Assembly (NCBI RefSeq): GCF_028290625.1 | Contig: NZ_JAQGJM010000020.1 | Location: 62,001 to 126,000 of the forward strand | Direction of reading: 5' to 3' | DNA length: 64,000 bases | DNA from: Devosia sp. | GTDB lineage: Bacteria > Pseudomonadota > Alphaproteobacteria > Rhizobiales > Devosiaceae | Shown: one piece after another, positions 47,014 through 57,661 of the stretch | Numbering within the stretch: position 1 is the stretch's first letter | Layout of the letters: every line of letters begins with the position of its first letter | Made by a program: the position numbers and the translations under genes | The notes under the pieces: model-generated | What the model saw: the letters and a program-made list of their open reading frames with translations, nothing else | The model's database searches: none | Told to the model about the DNA's origin: nothing

Positions 47014-48966
47014 ATGCGCTTCACCGATACTTTCTTGGACGAGATCCGTCAGCGCCTGCCGATAACGCAGGTGGTGGGCGAGCACGTCATTTGGGACAAG
47101 CGCAAGAGCAATCCGGGCCGTGGCGACATGTGGGCCTGTTGCCCGTTTCACGGCGAAAAAAGCCCCAGTTTCCATGCCGATGACCAGCGCGGCATCTATC
47201 ATTGCTTCGGCTGTGGCGTGTCGGGCGACCATTTCCGGTTTTTGACCGAAAAGGCCGGGATGAGCTTTCCCGAGGCGGTCGAGAAGCTGGCGGGCATGGC
47301 CGGGGTGCCGATGCCGGCGCGCGACGAGCGGGTGGAAAAGCGCGAGGCGGCGCAGCGCTCGCTGATCGATGTCATGGACCTCGCCACCAAGTATTTCGAG
47401 GCGGCGCTGAGCCACAATATTGGGGCGCGGGCGCGGGGATATCTGTTCGAGCGCGGTGTATCGGCTCAGTCGCAGACGCGCTTCCGCATCGGCTTTGCCC
47501 CCGATAGCCGCAATGGGCTCAAGGAGCATCTGGCCCAGAACGGCGTCTCGGCGCAGGACATGATCGATACCGGCCTCGTCGTGCACGGCGACGATATTCC
47601 GGTGCCTTATGACCGGTTCCGCAACCGCGTCATGTTCCCGATCATGGATTTTCGTGGGCGGGTGATCGCCTTTGGCGGCCGCGCGCTGTCGGCGGATGTG
47701 CCGGCGAAATATCTCAACTCGCCCGAGACACCGCTCTTCTCCAAGCGGCAGACGCTCTATAACGGCCAGTCCGCTCGGCAGGCGGCGCGGGATGGCAAGA
47801 CCATCATCGTGGTCGAGGGCTATCTCGACGTGATCGCCGCCGTGTCGGCTGGCTTTGAGGGCACGGTCGCGCCACTGGGCACTGCGATGACCGAAGAACA
47901 TCTGCAATTGCTGTGGCGGATGAGCGAAGCGCCGGTGCTGTGCTTCGATGGCGACAAGGCCGGCCTCAAGGCCGCCGAGCGCACGGCCGATCTGGTAATG
48001 CCGCATCTGAAACCCGGCTTCACCGTCAAGATCGCTACGCTTCCCGATGGGCTCGATCCGGACGATCTGATCAAGGCGCAGGGCCGGCAGGCTTTCGCCG
48101 ATGTCATCGACAAGGCCCGCAGCCTGTCGGACGTGATCTGGAGCATGGAAACCGGCGGGCTGGTGCCCGAGGCGCCCGAAGAACGCGCGGCTTTGCAGGC
48201 GCGGATGCGCGAGCGCGCCAATTCGATCCAGGACTCTTCGGTGCGCTTCCACTACGCCCAAGCGTTCGACGAGAAACTCAAGGCCTTCTTTGCCCCCTCG
48301 CGGCAGGGTCGGTTCGAGCCGCGCGGCGGCCGGCCGGCCTATGGTCAGGGCAAGACCTATGGCCAGAGCGGCGCCTATGGCTATCCCGCCCGGGGCACGC
48401 CGCGCCTCGTCGTCTCCGATACCCTGCGCAATTCGCGCCTGCTCAAGCCGAGTGCGACGGCCGATGCGACGCCGCGCGAGGCGGCGATCATCGTCAGCCT
48501 CGTCAATCACCCGGCGCTGGTCGAGGACAAGTTCGAGACTTTGGCTGCGTTGGACTTCGAAACGCCCGCCGCTCACAAGGTATTGAGCGAAATCCTCGCT
48601 CTGGTGGTGCGGCACCACGATATTTCGGCCGCCGACTTGATGAGTGCCCTTGGAGCGCGCGGTTACGGCGAGGCGCTGGACCGGATGGCACGGGTGCTCA
48701 ACCAGCAGGGCGTGTGGCAAATTACCACCGAAACGGCGCAAATCGATGCCGAGACCGGATTGAGTCACGCGCTGGCCTTGCATAACAAGAAAGTTCAGCT
48801 AAATAAGGAACTCAAAGCAGCCGAAGCGGCGCTGGGCGAAGACCCAAGCGAAGAAACCTTTGAAAGGCTGCGGGACATCAAGAACCAGATTACCACTGTC
48901 GATGGCACAGAGGCATTGATCGAAGGCTTTGGTTCGTTATCGGGACGCGCGACACGCAGTTTTTAG
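47014..48966 (+). CDS. dnaG: DNA primase
   Basis: A 650-residue primase that lays RNA primers at the replication fork. The zinc-binding domain is at the N-terminus (Cys43, His46, Cys64, Cys67 in CCPFHGEKSP and YHCFGCG). The TOPRIM core includes KTIIVVEGYLDVIAA and VLCFDGDKAG. The C-terminal part interacts with DnaB helicase. The linker between (about 430-480) is Gly/Arg-rich and typical for alphaproteobacteria. Start at 47014 by family. It is followed by rpoD after 190 bases, the macromolecular-synthesis arrangement. Confidence 0.97.
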   Translation: MRFTDTFLDEIRQRLPITQVVGEHVIWDKRKSNPGRGDMWACCPFHGEKSPSFHADDQRGIYHCFGCGVSGDHFRFLTEKAGMSFPEAVEKLAGMAGVPMPARDERVEKREAAQRSLIDVMDLATKYFEAALSHNIGARARGYLFERGVSAQSQTRFRIGFAPDSRNGLKEHLAQNGVSAQDMIDTGLVVHGDDIPVPYDRFRNRVMFPIMDFRGRVIAFGGRALSADVPAKYLNSPETPLFSKRQTLYNGQSARQAARDGKTIIVVEGYLDVIAAVSAGFEGTVAPLGTAMTEEHLQLLWRMSEAPVLCFDGDKAGLKAAERTADLVMPHLKPGFTVKIATLPDGLDPDDLIKAQGRQAFADVIDKARSLSDVIWSMETGGLVPEAPEERAALQARMRERANSIQDSSVRFHYAQAFDEKLKAFFAPSRQGRFEPRGGRPAYGQGKTYGQSGAYGYPARGTPRLVVSDTLRNSRLLKPSATADATPREAAIIVSLVNHPALVEDKFETLAALDFETPAAHKVLSEILALVVRHHDISAADLMSALGARGYGEALDRMARVLNQQGVWQITTETAQIDAETGLSHALALHNKKVQLNKELKAAEAALGEDPSEETFERLRDIKNQITTVDGTEALIEGFGSLSGRATRSF

Positions 48967-49050
48967 GGTTGAGAGCCTGAAAACGGCGAGTACGCGCGAT
49001 TTTGCGTATGGCGATGTACGCATGGAACCGGTGAACGAACTGCTTGGAGC

Positions 49051-49070
49051 CTCGAACGTTAACGTTCGAG
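49051..49070. promoter_or_regulatory. Perfect 20-bp palindrome in the dnaG-rpoD gap
   Basis: CTCGAACGTTAACGTTCGAG is exactly symmetrical about its centre. It lies 85 bases after the dnaG stop and 87 before the rpoD ATG. It could be a regulator site or a short hairpin in the leader. It does not match the direct-repeat LexA box of alphaproteobacteria (GTTCN7GTTC). Confidence 0.6.
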
Positions 49071-49156
49071 TAACCAAACCTTTATCTTTCCTTGATGTGT
49101 CACCACTTATGACCTTACCGGCACCCGGCCGCTGACGGGTCCCGACGGAGTACCAG

Positions 49157-51220
<2,064 letters not shown>

Positions 51221-51245
51221 GCTATTACAGGAATTCTGGAACAGC

Positions 51246-51277
51246 AAAACGGGGGCCATCGGCCCCCGTTTTCGTTT
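51246..51277. terminator. Bidirectional intrinsic terminator after rpoD
   Basis: AAAACGGGGGCC and GGCCCCCGTTTT form a perfect stem around ATC, with T and A runs on both strands. It ends rpoD and can also serve the opposing YiaAB-like gene. Confidence 0.92.
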
Positions 51278-51290
51278 CTACATCAGGCGC

Positions 51291-51554
51291 TTACTCGGTG
51301 ATGTAGTCCTGGATGATCTTTTCGTTTTTGGCGGCCTCGAGCATGTAGAGCTTTTCCTTCTGCATGCGGTCGTCGAGGCGGTACTTGACGAGGTTGACCA
51401 GGGCGCAGGTCAGCAGGAAGACGCAGACACCCCAGTAGCCTTTGGTGGAGATGTCGAGGTCGGCGATGATCACGGATATGGTGAGCATGACGTAAGCGGT
51501 GACGACGGCCAGGCCATTGAACAGCATGTAGACGGTGTTGTTGGACGTGGGCAT
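51291..51554 (-). CDS. YiaA/YiaB two-helix-domain protein
   Basis: An 87-residue inner-membrane protein with two hydrophobic helices (about 7-28 and 39-56) and a polar, charged C-terminal tail (RLDDRMQKEKLYMLEAAKNEKIIQDYITE). The KGYWGVCVFLLTCALVNLVKYRLDDR region matches the YiaAB domain. It lies 37 bases after the PspA-type gene on the same strand, so the pair is probably one operon related to envelope stress. The start at 51554 is the first ATG with sensible residues. Confidence 0.85.
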   Translation of the reverse strand: MPTSNNTVYMLFNGLAVVTAYVMLTISVIIADLDISTKGYWGVCVFLLTCALVNLVKYRLDDRMQKEKLYMLEAAKNEKIIQDYITE

Positions 51555-51591
51555 TTGAGGCTCCTGTGAGGTGAATTGAGGGGTTTTGGGT

Positions 51592-52266
51592 TCAGGCGTT
51601 GCGGAGGCGGGTGAGCACGTCCTGTGCGCGGGTCTTGGTGGCCGGGCCGAAACCGGCAGCGGCGAGGTTGTCTTCGGTGGAGCGGTGCGAGAGGGCGTTG
51701 TCGATCTCGTCAAGCACGCCCGATTGTTCGAGCGGGTCGTCCTGCTCGGTGACGCGCTGGATCAGTTTTTCGGCCTCGTGGATGGCGCTGCCGCCATCGA
51801 GGGAGCGGTTGAGGCGGCGCTGCGAGCGGCGTTCCAGATCGATGGCGCGGGCGGCGATGGCGTTCTGGCGCAGGTCGGCGACGCGGCGATGGGCCTTTTC
51901 CACCGATTGACGTAGCCGGGCGACGCGCTCGGACAGCCGGGCCAGGGTTTCGGCGCGGACGGTCATCTCGTTTTCCATCTCGGCGATGGCGTCGGCGCCT
52001 TCGAGAGCCAGGGTCTCGTTGCCGGCGGCGAGGGCCTCGCGCACTCGATTTTCCAGGATTGCCTTGCGGACGCCGAGGGTATCGAGGGTCTTTTGTTCGC
52101 CGCGTTGACGCAGGATCAGGGCGGCGAGGGCATGCTTGGCGCCTTCGACGCCGGCTTCCGCTTCGCGGATTTTCTGGTTGATCAGGTCGATGGCGAAATG
52201 GTCGGTGGCGGCTTCGGTCGCCTTGGCATTGGCGCCGCGGAACAGGGTCGAAATCAAGTCCAACAT
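51592..52266 (-). CDS. PspA/IM30-family protein
   Basis: A 224-residue, nearly all-helical coiled-coil protein. It opens MLDLISTLFRGANAKATEAATDHFAIDLINQKIREAEAG, typical of PspA, which forms membrane-binding oligomers that keep the inner membrane tight under stress. The long central coiled coil is rich in Glu, Arg and Ala. The start at 52266 is within the family pattern. It shares a divergent, operator-bearing region with a TetR-type regulator, which is unusual since PspA is normally under PspF or sigma control. Confidence 0.88.
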   Translation of the reverse strand: MLDLISTLFRGANAKATEAATDHFAIDLINQKIREAEAGVEGAKHALAALILRQRGEQKTLDTLGVRKAILENRVREALAAGNETLALEGADAIAEMENEMTVRAETLARLSERVARLRQSVEKAHRRVADLRQNAIAARAIDLERRSQRRLNRSLDGGSAIHEAEKLIQRVTEQDDPLEQSGVLDEIDNALSHRSTEDNLAAAGFGPATKTRAQDVLTRLRNA

Positions 52267-52314
52267 CTGGTTTCTCCGGGTGAGGCGGAGGCTATTCACC
52301 GCCGCAAGTCGTTT

Positions 52315-52327
52315 TGAACAACGTTCA
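52315..52327. promoter_or_regulatory. TetR operator-like palindrome 1
   Basis: TGAACAACGTTCA: half-sites TGAAC and GTTCA around three bases. It lies 48 bases upstream of the PspA-type start. Confidence 0.7.
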
Positions 52328-52348
52328 TGAATTCAACATACGCTTTTT

Positions 52349-52361
52349 TGAACGACGTTCA
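52349..52361. promoter_or_regulatory. TetR operator-like palindrome 2
   Basis: TGAACGACGTTCA, the same palindrome with the middle base changed, 34 bases from site 1. Confidence 0.7.
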
Positions 52362-52371
52362 AGCGCAAAAA

Positions 52372-52384
52372 CGAACAAAGTTCA
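52372..52384. promoter_or_regulatory. TetR operator-like palindrome 3
   Basis: CGAACAAAGTTCA shares half-sites with one mismatch, 23 bases from site 2 and 47 bases before the TetR start. Confidence 0.6.
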
Positions 52385-52431
52385 AATTAATATGCTAGGA
52401 CCGTCGCGGGGCCTGAAAACGGATAGTTTGC

Positions 52432-53079
52432 ATGACGCTGGAACATGACGCGGTGCGCGAGACGCTGATCGACGCGACGATTGCGCTGATGGACGAGGGT
52501 GGGCTGCCGGCGGTCAAGGCGCGCCCGTTGGCCCAGGCAGTGGGCGTGTCGGTGGGCACGATCTACAATCTATTCGGGAATGTGGATGGGCTGGTGCTGG
52601 CCGCCAACCAGCGCATCTATGCCGACCTGAATGCGGTGGGGCAGGCCAATATCATGCCCATCGAGGAGAGACTGGCCCAGCGCATCGCGCAGGGCGTGGT
52701 TGCGGACACGGCCCGCGACCGGGTGCGGGAGCGGCTATTGGGACTGTCGGAGGTCTATATCGATTTCGTCGCCGCCAATGCCAGCCGCTGGAGCGCGGTG
52801 CTGGCGTTCGATCGCAACCGCAGCACGGCGGGCACGCCCGAAGGCTATGTCGAACAGCTCGATGCGATGATCGACATTATTGGGCGGGTGCTGGAGAGTG
52901 CGCCGCGCTGTGCCGCTATAACGGTGCGCCAGCAAACGGCGCGAGCCCTGTGGTCCTCGGTGCATGGCATCGTGACGTTGACCTATTTCAGCGGCGACGC
53001 CGCCACTGCCAGGGAGCGCACCTGGGCGCTGATCACGATCCTGGTCGGCGCCGTGACTGATGGCCTGTTCGCCGAATAG
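52432..53079 (+). CDS. TetR/AcrR-family transcriptional regulator
   Basis: A 215-residue regulator. The N-terminal helix-turn-helix ETLIDATIALMDEGGLPAVKARPLAQAVGVSVGTIYNLFGNVDGLVLAANQRIYADL (about 9-64) is canonical. The remainder is the helical ligand-binding domain with a WHG-like C-terminal pattern (RALWSSVHGIVTLTYF). It is divergent from the PspA-YiaAB pair, with three operator-like palindromes between them, so it probably represses both its own gene and the PspA operon. Confidence 0.94.
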   Translation: MTLEHDAVRETLIDATIALMDEGGLPAVKARPLAQAVGVSVGTIYNLFGNVDGLVLAANQRIYADLNAVGQANIMPIEERLAQRIAQGVVADTARDRVRERLLGLSEVYIDFVAANASRWSAVLAFDRNRSTAGTPEGYVEQLDAMIDIIGRVLESAPRCAAITVRQQTARALWSSVHGIVTLTYFSGDAATARERTWALITILVGAVTDGLFAE

Positions 53080-53148
53080 GCCTCAATCCTTGCCGCGCCG
53101 GCCCCGCTGGGGCATAGGGGGGGCCATGCCCCGACTACGGAGACTGAA

Positions 53149-53424
53149 TTGGCGCTCAAAGTAACTTCGGTGCGAGCCCTGCCGCCGTTCAAGCTTGACC
53201 TCGTGTTTTCCGACGCCACATTTGGCGTGTTCGATTGCGCGGCGTTGATCGAGGAGCCCGGTTCGGGCCAGGCGTTGAAGGACCGGCGCTACTTCGGGCA
53301 GGTGATCCTCGAGAATGGCGTGCCCACCTGGCCGAACCATTTCGACCTGTCACCCGTTTGGTTGCAGGAAGAATTGCGCAAGCGAGACCTGCTGCGGTTG
53401 CCCACGCCCCCCAGAAAGCGATAA
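53149..53424 (+). CDS. DUF2442-domain protein
   Basis: A 91-residue small soluble protein: VTSVRALPPFKLDLVFSDATFGVFDCAALIEEPGSG.. then FGQVILENGVPTWPNHFDLSPVWLQEEL. The LxFSDGxxGxxD and WPNGxDxxPxxL patterns are those of DUF2442, whose members are often near toxin-antitoxin or regulatory genes. The start is TTG at 53149 with CGGAG upstream. No toxin partner is visible here. The following gene starts 33 bases later. Confidence 0.86.
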   Translation: MALKVTSVRALPPFKLDLVFSDATFGVFDCAALIEEPGSGQALKDRRYFGQVILENGVPTWPNHFDLSPVWLQEELRKRDLLRLPTPPRKR

Positions 53425-53457
53425 GAGAGGCGCAAAGCCCCTCTCAAGGAGAAACCC

Positions 53458-53751
53458 ATGTCATTTTTCAGCAAGCTCTTTGGTGGTGGCGACAAGGCCG
53501 CGAGCACGCCGGCCGGTGACAAGGCGCTGGATCAGGAAAGCTACAAGGGCTTTCTGATCAAGGCCATCGAGATGCGCGCTGGCAGCGAGTATCAACTCGC
53601 AGGCACCATCGAGAAGGAAATCGGCGGCGAGCTCAAGACTTATAAATTTGTGCGGGCCGACCGCATGAGTTCCAAGGACGATCTGATTTCGATGGCGCTC
53701 GGCAAGGGCCGGCAAATCGTCGACGAGCAGGGCGACAAGATTTTCAGCTAG
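53458..53751 (+). CDS. HlyU-family protein
   Basis: A 97-residue protein: MSFFSKLFGGG.. ESYKGFLIKAIEMRAGSEYQLAGTIEKEIGGELKTYKFVRADRMSSKDDLISMALGKGRQIVDEQGDKIF. This matches the HlyU family, whose Vibrio members are transcriptional activators, but most alphaproteobacterial members are uncharacterised. AAGGAG precedes the ATG. In a run of small genes on the plus strand. Confidence 0.88.
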   Translation: MSFFSKLFGGGDKAASTPAGDKALDQESYKGFLIKAIEMRAGSEYQLAGTIEKEIGGELKTYKFVRADRMSSKDDLISMALGKGRQIVDEQGDKIFS

Positions 53752-53832
53752 TCGCCACCCAACAAGACAGTGCCGATCACGACGCCGGGGCAGCATGCCA
53801 CCGCCGTGTTCGGCCGCACAGGAGTTAGCCCC

Positions 53833-54054
53833 ATGGCCAAGAAACCCACCGCGCGCAGCGAATATGTGATGTTCGACGTGATCTATGAAGACGGCAGCCA
53901 GCGGTCTAACCGCAAGGTGGAAGCGCACCTGCTCGGCGGCCTCGATGGCGACGAGCCGGCGCGCACCGCTATCATGGACCAGGACCGGGCGATTTCGGAA
54001 AAGTCCGGCCTGCCGCCATTGCAGATCAAGACCATCCGGCGCTCGGGCAAGTAA
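53833..54054 (+). CDS. Small conserved-looking protein of unknown function
   Basis: A 73-residue soluble protein starting [47 protein letters not shown] and ending [13 protein letters not shown]. No family is recognised. It sits four bases before queF, and both probably belong to one transcript. Length and position recur beside queF in related bacteria, as far as I know; this is not verified. Confidence 0.72.
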   Translation: MAKKPTARSEYVMFDVIYEDGSQRSNRKVEAHLLGGLDGDEPARTAIMDQDRAISEKSGLPPLQIKTIRRSGK

Positions 54055-54058
54055 GACG

Positions 54059-54511
54059 ATGAGCGAGAGCGGATTGCAGCTCGGCCGCCAGGTCGACACC
54101 CCGACGACACCCGAGGACGCGGTGCTCGATCCGGTGCCCAATCCGCATCCGGATACGCTGTATGTTGCGCGCTATGTGGCGCCGGAATTCACCTCGCTCT
54201 GTCCGGTGACCGGCCAGCCCGATTTCGCGCATCTGGTGATCGACTATGTGCCCGACCAGTCGCTGGTCGAGTCCAAGTCGCTCAAGCTTTACCTGACCTC
54301 GTTCCGTAATCATGGCGCCTTCCACGAAGGCTGCACCATCGATATCGGCAAGAAGATCATCGCGACGATCAAGCCGCACTGGCTGCGCATCGGCGGCTAT
54401 TGGTATCCGCGCGGCGGCTTGCCGATCGACGTCTTCTGGCAGACCAGCGTACCGCCCGAGGGCGTGTGGTTGCCGGACCAGGGCGTCGCGCCGTATCGCG
54501 GGCGGGGGTAG
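54059..54511 (+). CDS. queF: NADPH-dependent 7-cyano-7-deazaguanine reductase
   Basis: A 150-residue T-fold enzyme that reduces preQ0 to preQ1 in queuosine biosynthesis. The catalytic cysteine is Cys48 in [14 protein letters not shown], which forms a thioimide with the substrate. The [22 protein letters not shown] segment supplies substrate-binding residues (Glu, His). It is the short, type I form. The ATG at 54059 is four bases after the upstream stop. Confidence 0.96.
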   Translation: MSESGLQLGRQVDTPTTPEDAVLDPVPNPHPDTLYVARYVAPEFTSLCPVTGQPDFAHLVIDYVPDQSLVESKSLKLYLTSFRNHGAFHEGCTIDIGKKIIATIKPHWLRIGGYWYPRGGLPIDVFWQTSVPPEGVWLPDQGVAPYRGRG

Positions 54512-54589
54512 GGCTTCCGGGCCACGGACTTTAGGCTGCCGTTGTGGGATGATGGCGTTCAGCGCCGAAGCTACCGCAATAACGATGCG

Positions 54590-54700
54590 GCTCCTCCCCC
54601 TTGACGGGGGAGGATGGGTGGGGGTGTTCGGAGCCGCGATGTTGGACCGCGGCCAAACTTCCCCGCGAGGGGGGAGGGAGACGACTGCAAGCTCAGGTCT
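54590..54700. repeat. GC-rich inverted repeat between convergent genes
   Basis: CTCCTCCCCCTTG and CGGGGGAGGATGGG form a hairpin, followed by a second motif CCCCGCGAGGGGGGAGG. It sits between queF and the LLM oxidoreductase and resembles families C and D in composition. Confidence 0.6.
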
Positions 54701-54705
54701 AGGTC

Positions 54706-55752
54706 TCAGACCTTCCGCGGCAGCGCCTTATCGATTGCGGGTTTTACCACCGTCCCGAATAGTTCGATCGCCTTCATCACCTTGTCATGGGGCAGGGTGC
54801 CGACGCTGAGTTGCAGGCCGAAGCGGTCGTGCTTGAACCATTCGTGCTGCAGCAGGATCTTGTCGATGACCTCCTGCGGCGAACCCATGAAGTACGCGCC
54901 GTTGGGCGTTGCGCCGGCATCGAACTGGGCGCGGCTGGTCGGGCCCCAGCCGCGTTCCTTGCCGATGCGGTTCATCACCTGGCTATGGGCCGGATAGGCG
55001 ATATCGCGCGCGTCCTGGCTATCGGCGGCGATGAAGCCGTGTGAGCTGATGCCGACCGGCAGGCTCTTCGGGTCCTTGCCGGTTTTCTCGGCGGTTTCGC
55101 GGTAAAAGTCCACCAGGGGGGCAAATTGCTTCGGCTGGCCGCCGATGATGGCGATCATCAAGGGCAGGCCATAATAGGCGGCGCGGGCCACTGAATTGGG
55201 CGTGCCGCCGACAGCGATCCACAGCGGCAGGGGGTCCTGCACCGGCTTGGGATAGATTTCGAGGCCTGGAATGGGCTTGGTGTGCTCGCCGCCCGGCCAG
55301 GTGACCTTGCCGCCGGCCCGAATGGCCATCAGCATTTCGAGCTTTTCCTCGAACAGCGTGTCGTAATCGTCGAGCTTGAGACCGAATAGCGGAAAGCTCT
55401 CGATGAACGAACCACGGCCGGCCATGATTTCCGCGCGGCCGTTGGAGAGCAGGTCGAGCGTTGAAAACTGCTGATAGACCCGAACGGGGTCTTCCGAGCT
55501 GAGCACGGTCACGGCGGTCGATAGCTTGATGGTTTTGGTTTTGGCGGCGGCGGCGGCCAGGATGGTCACCGGCGCCGAGGCGACGAAATCGGGGCGGTGA
55601 TGCTCACCCAGGCCATAAAAATCCAGCCCGAGCTGGTCGGCCAGCTCGATCTCGTCCAGCAGGTCCTTCAGCCGCTCGGCCGGGCTCTGCAGCGTGTCGC
55701 CATTCAGCGCGTCGGGGGTGTTTTCAGCGAAGGAATAAAGACCGAGTTCCAT
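54706..55752 (-). CDS. LLM-class flavin-dependent oxidoreductase
   Basis: A 348-residue luciferase-like monooxygenase. It starts MELGLYSFAENTPDALNGDTL and has the TIM-barrel blocks LDFYGLGEHHRPDFVASAPVTILAAAAAKTKTIKLSTAVTVLSSEDPVRVYQQFSTLDLLSNGRAEIMAGRGSF, and PLPLWIAVGGTPNSVARAAYYGLPLMI. FMN is reduced by a partner enzyme; substrate is not visible. GAGG precedes the ATG. Confidence 0.93.
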   Translation of the reverse strand: MELGLYSFAENTPDALNGDTLQSPAERLKDLLDEIELADQLGLDFYGLGEHHRPDFVASAPVTILAAAAAKTKTIKLSTAVTVLSSEDPVRVYQQFSTLDLLSNGRAEIMAGRGSFIESFPLFGLKLDDYDTLFEEKLEMLMAIRAGGKVTWPGGEHTKPIPGLEIYPKPVQDPLPLWIAVGGTPNSVARAAYYGLPLMIAIIGGQPKQFAPLVDFYRETAEKTGKDPKSLPVGISSHGFIAADSQDARDIAYPAHSQVMNRIGKERGWGPTSRAQFDAGATPNGAYFMGSPQEVIDKILLQHEWFKHDRFGLQLSVGTLPHDKVMKAIELFGTVVKPAIDKALPRKV

Positions 55753-55836
55753 GATGTGCCTCTTTGTTGAGGGACAGATGGCGTCTGTCCCTCAAACCAG
55801 CAAGAACGCACATGGATGTAACCGATGCGGTGCAGC

Positions 55837-56523
55837 TTAGACGTTGCTGCCCGAAGGCGTATAGGCAAAGGGCGCGGCCGGCTGGGTCGGGCCCAGCAGG
55901 GGCTCGCCGGCGGCCTTGTGGATTTCATCGACCAGGCCGGGCTCCAGCTTGAGCTTGGTGGCCAGCGCATCGAGATAAGCGCGCTCCGAAGCCGTATCGG
56001 CGGTGATGGCGACCAGCGAAGCCGCATAGATTTCTGCGGCATGTTCGGGCGTATCGGCGCGGGCCACCACGGCGTTGATATCGAGCGGCGTGGAGAGTTC
56101 GTCGAACACCCAGGCCTTTTCCTCCGAACTTAGCGACATGGTCTCAAGCTTGGTGAAGATGGCTTCCTTCTCGTCGCCATCGATCTTGCCGTCGGCCTTG
56201 GCAGCCGCGATCATGGCGCGCACCAGGGTCTTGCCCAGTTGTTCCTGCGCCTGTGCGTCGGCCAGCGGGGGAATGAACGCATCCTGGCTTTGTGCGGGGG
56301 CGGGGGCATTGCCCTGGTTCTGCTGATGGTTCTGCCAGGCCTTATAGGCCAGCCCACCCACCGCCGCCACGGCGCCGATCTTGACGGCATTGCCGAGCAG
56401 CTTGCCGGGATTGCCGCCGCCGAGCAGCATGCCGGCCGCGACGCCCGCGGCGCCGGTCAATGCGGTGCGTTGCGTGTTGGGATCGGTCTGCAGGGCTTTG
56501 AGAATCTGGTCGATATTGAACAT
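55837..56523 (-). CDS. DUF533-family protein
   Basis: A 228-residue protein. The N-terminal half includes a glycine-rich hydrophobic segment (ALTGAAGVAAGMLLGGGNPGKLLGNAVKIGAVAAVGGLAYKAW), predicted as one or two membrane helices, and a Gln/Ala-rich linker. The C-terminal TerB-like helical domain contains ALVRAMIAAAKADGKIDGDEKEAIFTKLETMSLSSEEKAWV and ITADTASERAYLDALATKLKLEPGLVDEIH. DUF533 proteins are inner-membrane proteins of unknown function. Confidence 0.92.
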   Translation of the reverse strand: MFNIDQILKALQTDPNTQRTALTGAAGVAAGMLLGGGNPGKLLGNAVKIGAVAAVGGLAYKAWQNHQQNQGNAPAPAQSQDAFIPPLADAQAQEQLGKTLVRAMIAAAKADGKIDGDEKEAIFTKLETMSLSSEEKAWVFDELSTPLDINAVVARADTPEHAAEIYAASLVAITADTASERAYLDALATKLKLEPGLVDEIHKAAGEPLLGPTQPAAPFAYTPSGSNV

Positions 56524-56624
56524 GGCTTGCTCCCTTGGTTTTCATGTGAAGTGGGGAAGCGAATGGGGCTTCGCAAGGCAGGCTGGTAAGACGTAATGTC
56601 GCGCCATCGCTTGGGGGACGCATA

Positions 56625-56987
56625 ATGAGCAAATCGATCGGACTGATCCTGGCGGCACTGATGCTGCTGGCGACGGCCACAAGTGGCGCACAGGCGGTGG
56701 AGTGGGGCTCGATCTATTATTCGCCGAGCACGCACGCGACCGGATTTTCGCATCACTACGACACCCAGCGGCAGGCGGAGCGGGCGGCGGCAAGCTATTG
56801 CCGAGGCGGCGATTGCGAATATGCGATCAGCTTCCGCAATGCCTGCGGCGCGGTGGCGGTGGGCCGCAACGGCGGCTGGGGCGCCGATTGGGGCACTACG
56901 GGCAATTCAGCCCAGAGCAACGCCATCAATGCCTGCCGCACGCATGATCGCGGCTGCAGCGTTGTCCGCTGGCAGTGCAGCAAATAG
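56625..56987 (+). CDS. DUF4189-domain exported protein
   Basis: A 120-residue protein with a signal peptide (MSKSIGLILAALMLLATATSGAQA). The mature domain is of the DUF4189 type: WGSIYYSPSTHATGFSHHYDTQRQAERAAASYC.. then CEYAISFRNACGAVAVGRNGGWGADWGTTGNSAQSNAINACRTHDRGCSVVRWQCSK. Six cysteines suggest three disulfides in the periplasm or outside. Function is unknown. A terminator follows. Confidence 0.9.
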   Translation: MSKSIGLILAALMLLATATSGAQAVEWGSIYYSPSTHATGFSHHYDTQRQAERAAASYCRGGDCEYAISFRNACGAVAVGRNGGWGADWGTTGNSAQSNAINACRTHDRGCSVVRWQCSK

Positions 56988-56992
56988 CTTTT

Positions 56993-57031
56993 TCAGCCAA
57001 AGAAAAGCCCCGGCGGGGCGGCCGGGGCCTT
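56993..57031. terminator. Intrinsic terminator between DUF4189 and the Pro/Ala-rich membrane protein
   Basis: AAAAGCCCCGGC and GCCGGGGCCTT pair around GGGGCG at about 57001-57030. It ends the DUF4189 transcript. Confidence 0.8.
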
Positions 57032-57077
57032 AAGTGACGCCTCAGAGGGAGTGCTGAGACGCCGGGGACGCTTTAAA

Positions 57078-57479
57078 TTATGGGTTAGCTGCCGGGGCCG
57101 GCGTCGTGGTGTCGGTGGCCGGGGCGGCAGGGGTCGCCGGAGCCGCATCAGTGGCCGGAGCCGGGGTCGCGGGAGCCGCTTCAGGAGCGGGTGTCGCGGG
57201 GGCTTCAGTCATCGGGGCTGGGGCGGTATCGGTCGCCGGAGCTTCGGTCATCGGGGCCGGGGCAGTTGCACCCGAATCCGTCGATGTCACCGCTGGGCTA
57301 GTGGCACCTGCATCACCGGTCGATGGGCCCGAATTGGCCGAGAAGACCAGATAGCCGATGGCAAGCAGTGCCAGGACCACAATGATGCCGACGAACCAGC
57401 CTGTACCATTGCTCTCGCGGGTATAGACAGTCCGGTTGCTGTCGTTGGAATAGACGTTATCGCGTTCTGGGGTAGCCAT
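57078..57479 (-). CDS. Single-helix membrane protein with an Ala/Pro/Thr-rich periplasmic tail
   Basis: A 133-residue protein. The N-terminus is cytoplasmic and polar (MATPERDNVYSNDSNRTVY), followed by one membrane helix (about 27-47, GWFVGIIVVLALLAIGYLVFS) and about 85 residues of low complexity with repeated APAPMTEAPATD-like units. The tail may span or coat the periplasm. AGGAG precedes the ATG at 57479. No family recognised. The composition resembles the two OmpA-like proteins downstream. Confidence 0.7.
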   Translation of the reverse strand: MATPERDNVYSNDSNRTVYTRESNGTGWFVGIIVVLALLAIGYLVFSANSGPSTGDAGATSPAVTSTDSGATAPAPMTEAPATDTAPAPMTEAPATPAPEAAPATPAPATDAAPATPAAPATDTTTPAPAANP

Positions 57480-57661
57480 GATTGCGCTCCTTTGTTGCAC
57501 GCTATGGCAAAGAAACGCAGGTTTTCCGGAATCGTTCCCGATTCCGTGATCGAGCTGACATACGTGCACGGCCGCCCGAAAGCGCTGAATTTTCAAAAGA
57601 TTGCGCGCAAAATTCGCCCGGCGGCCGGGTTTTTTCCACGGCCAAGGCGAAATAATCGCGC

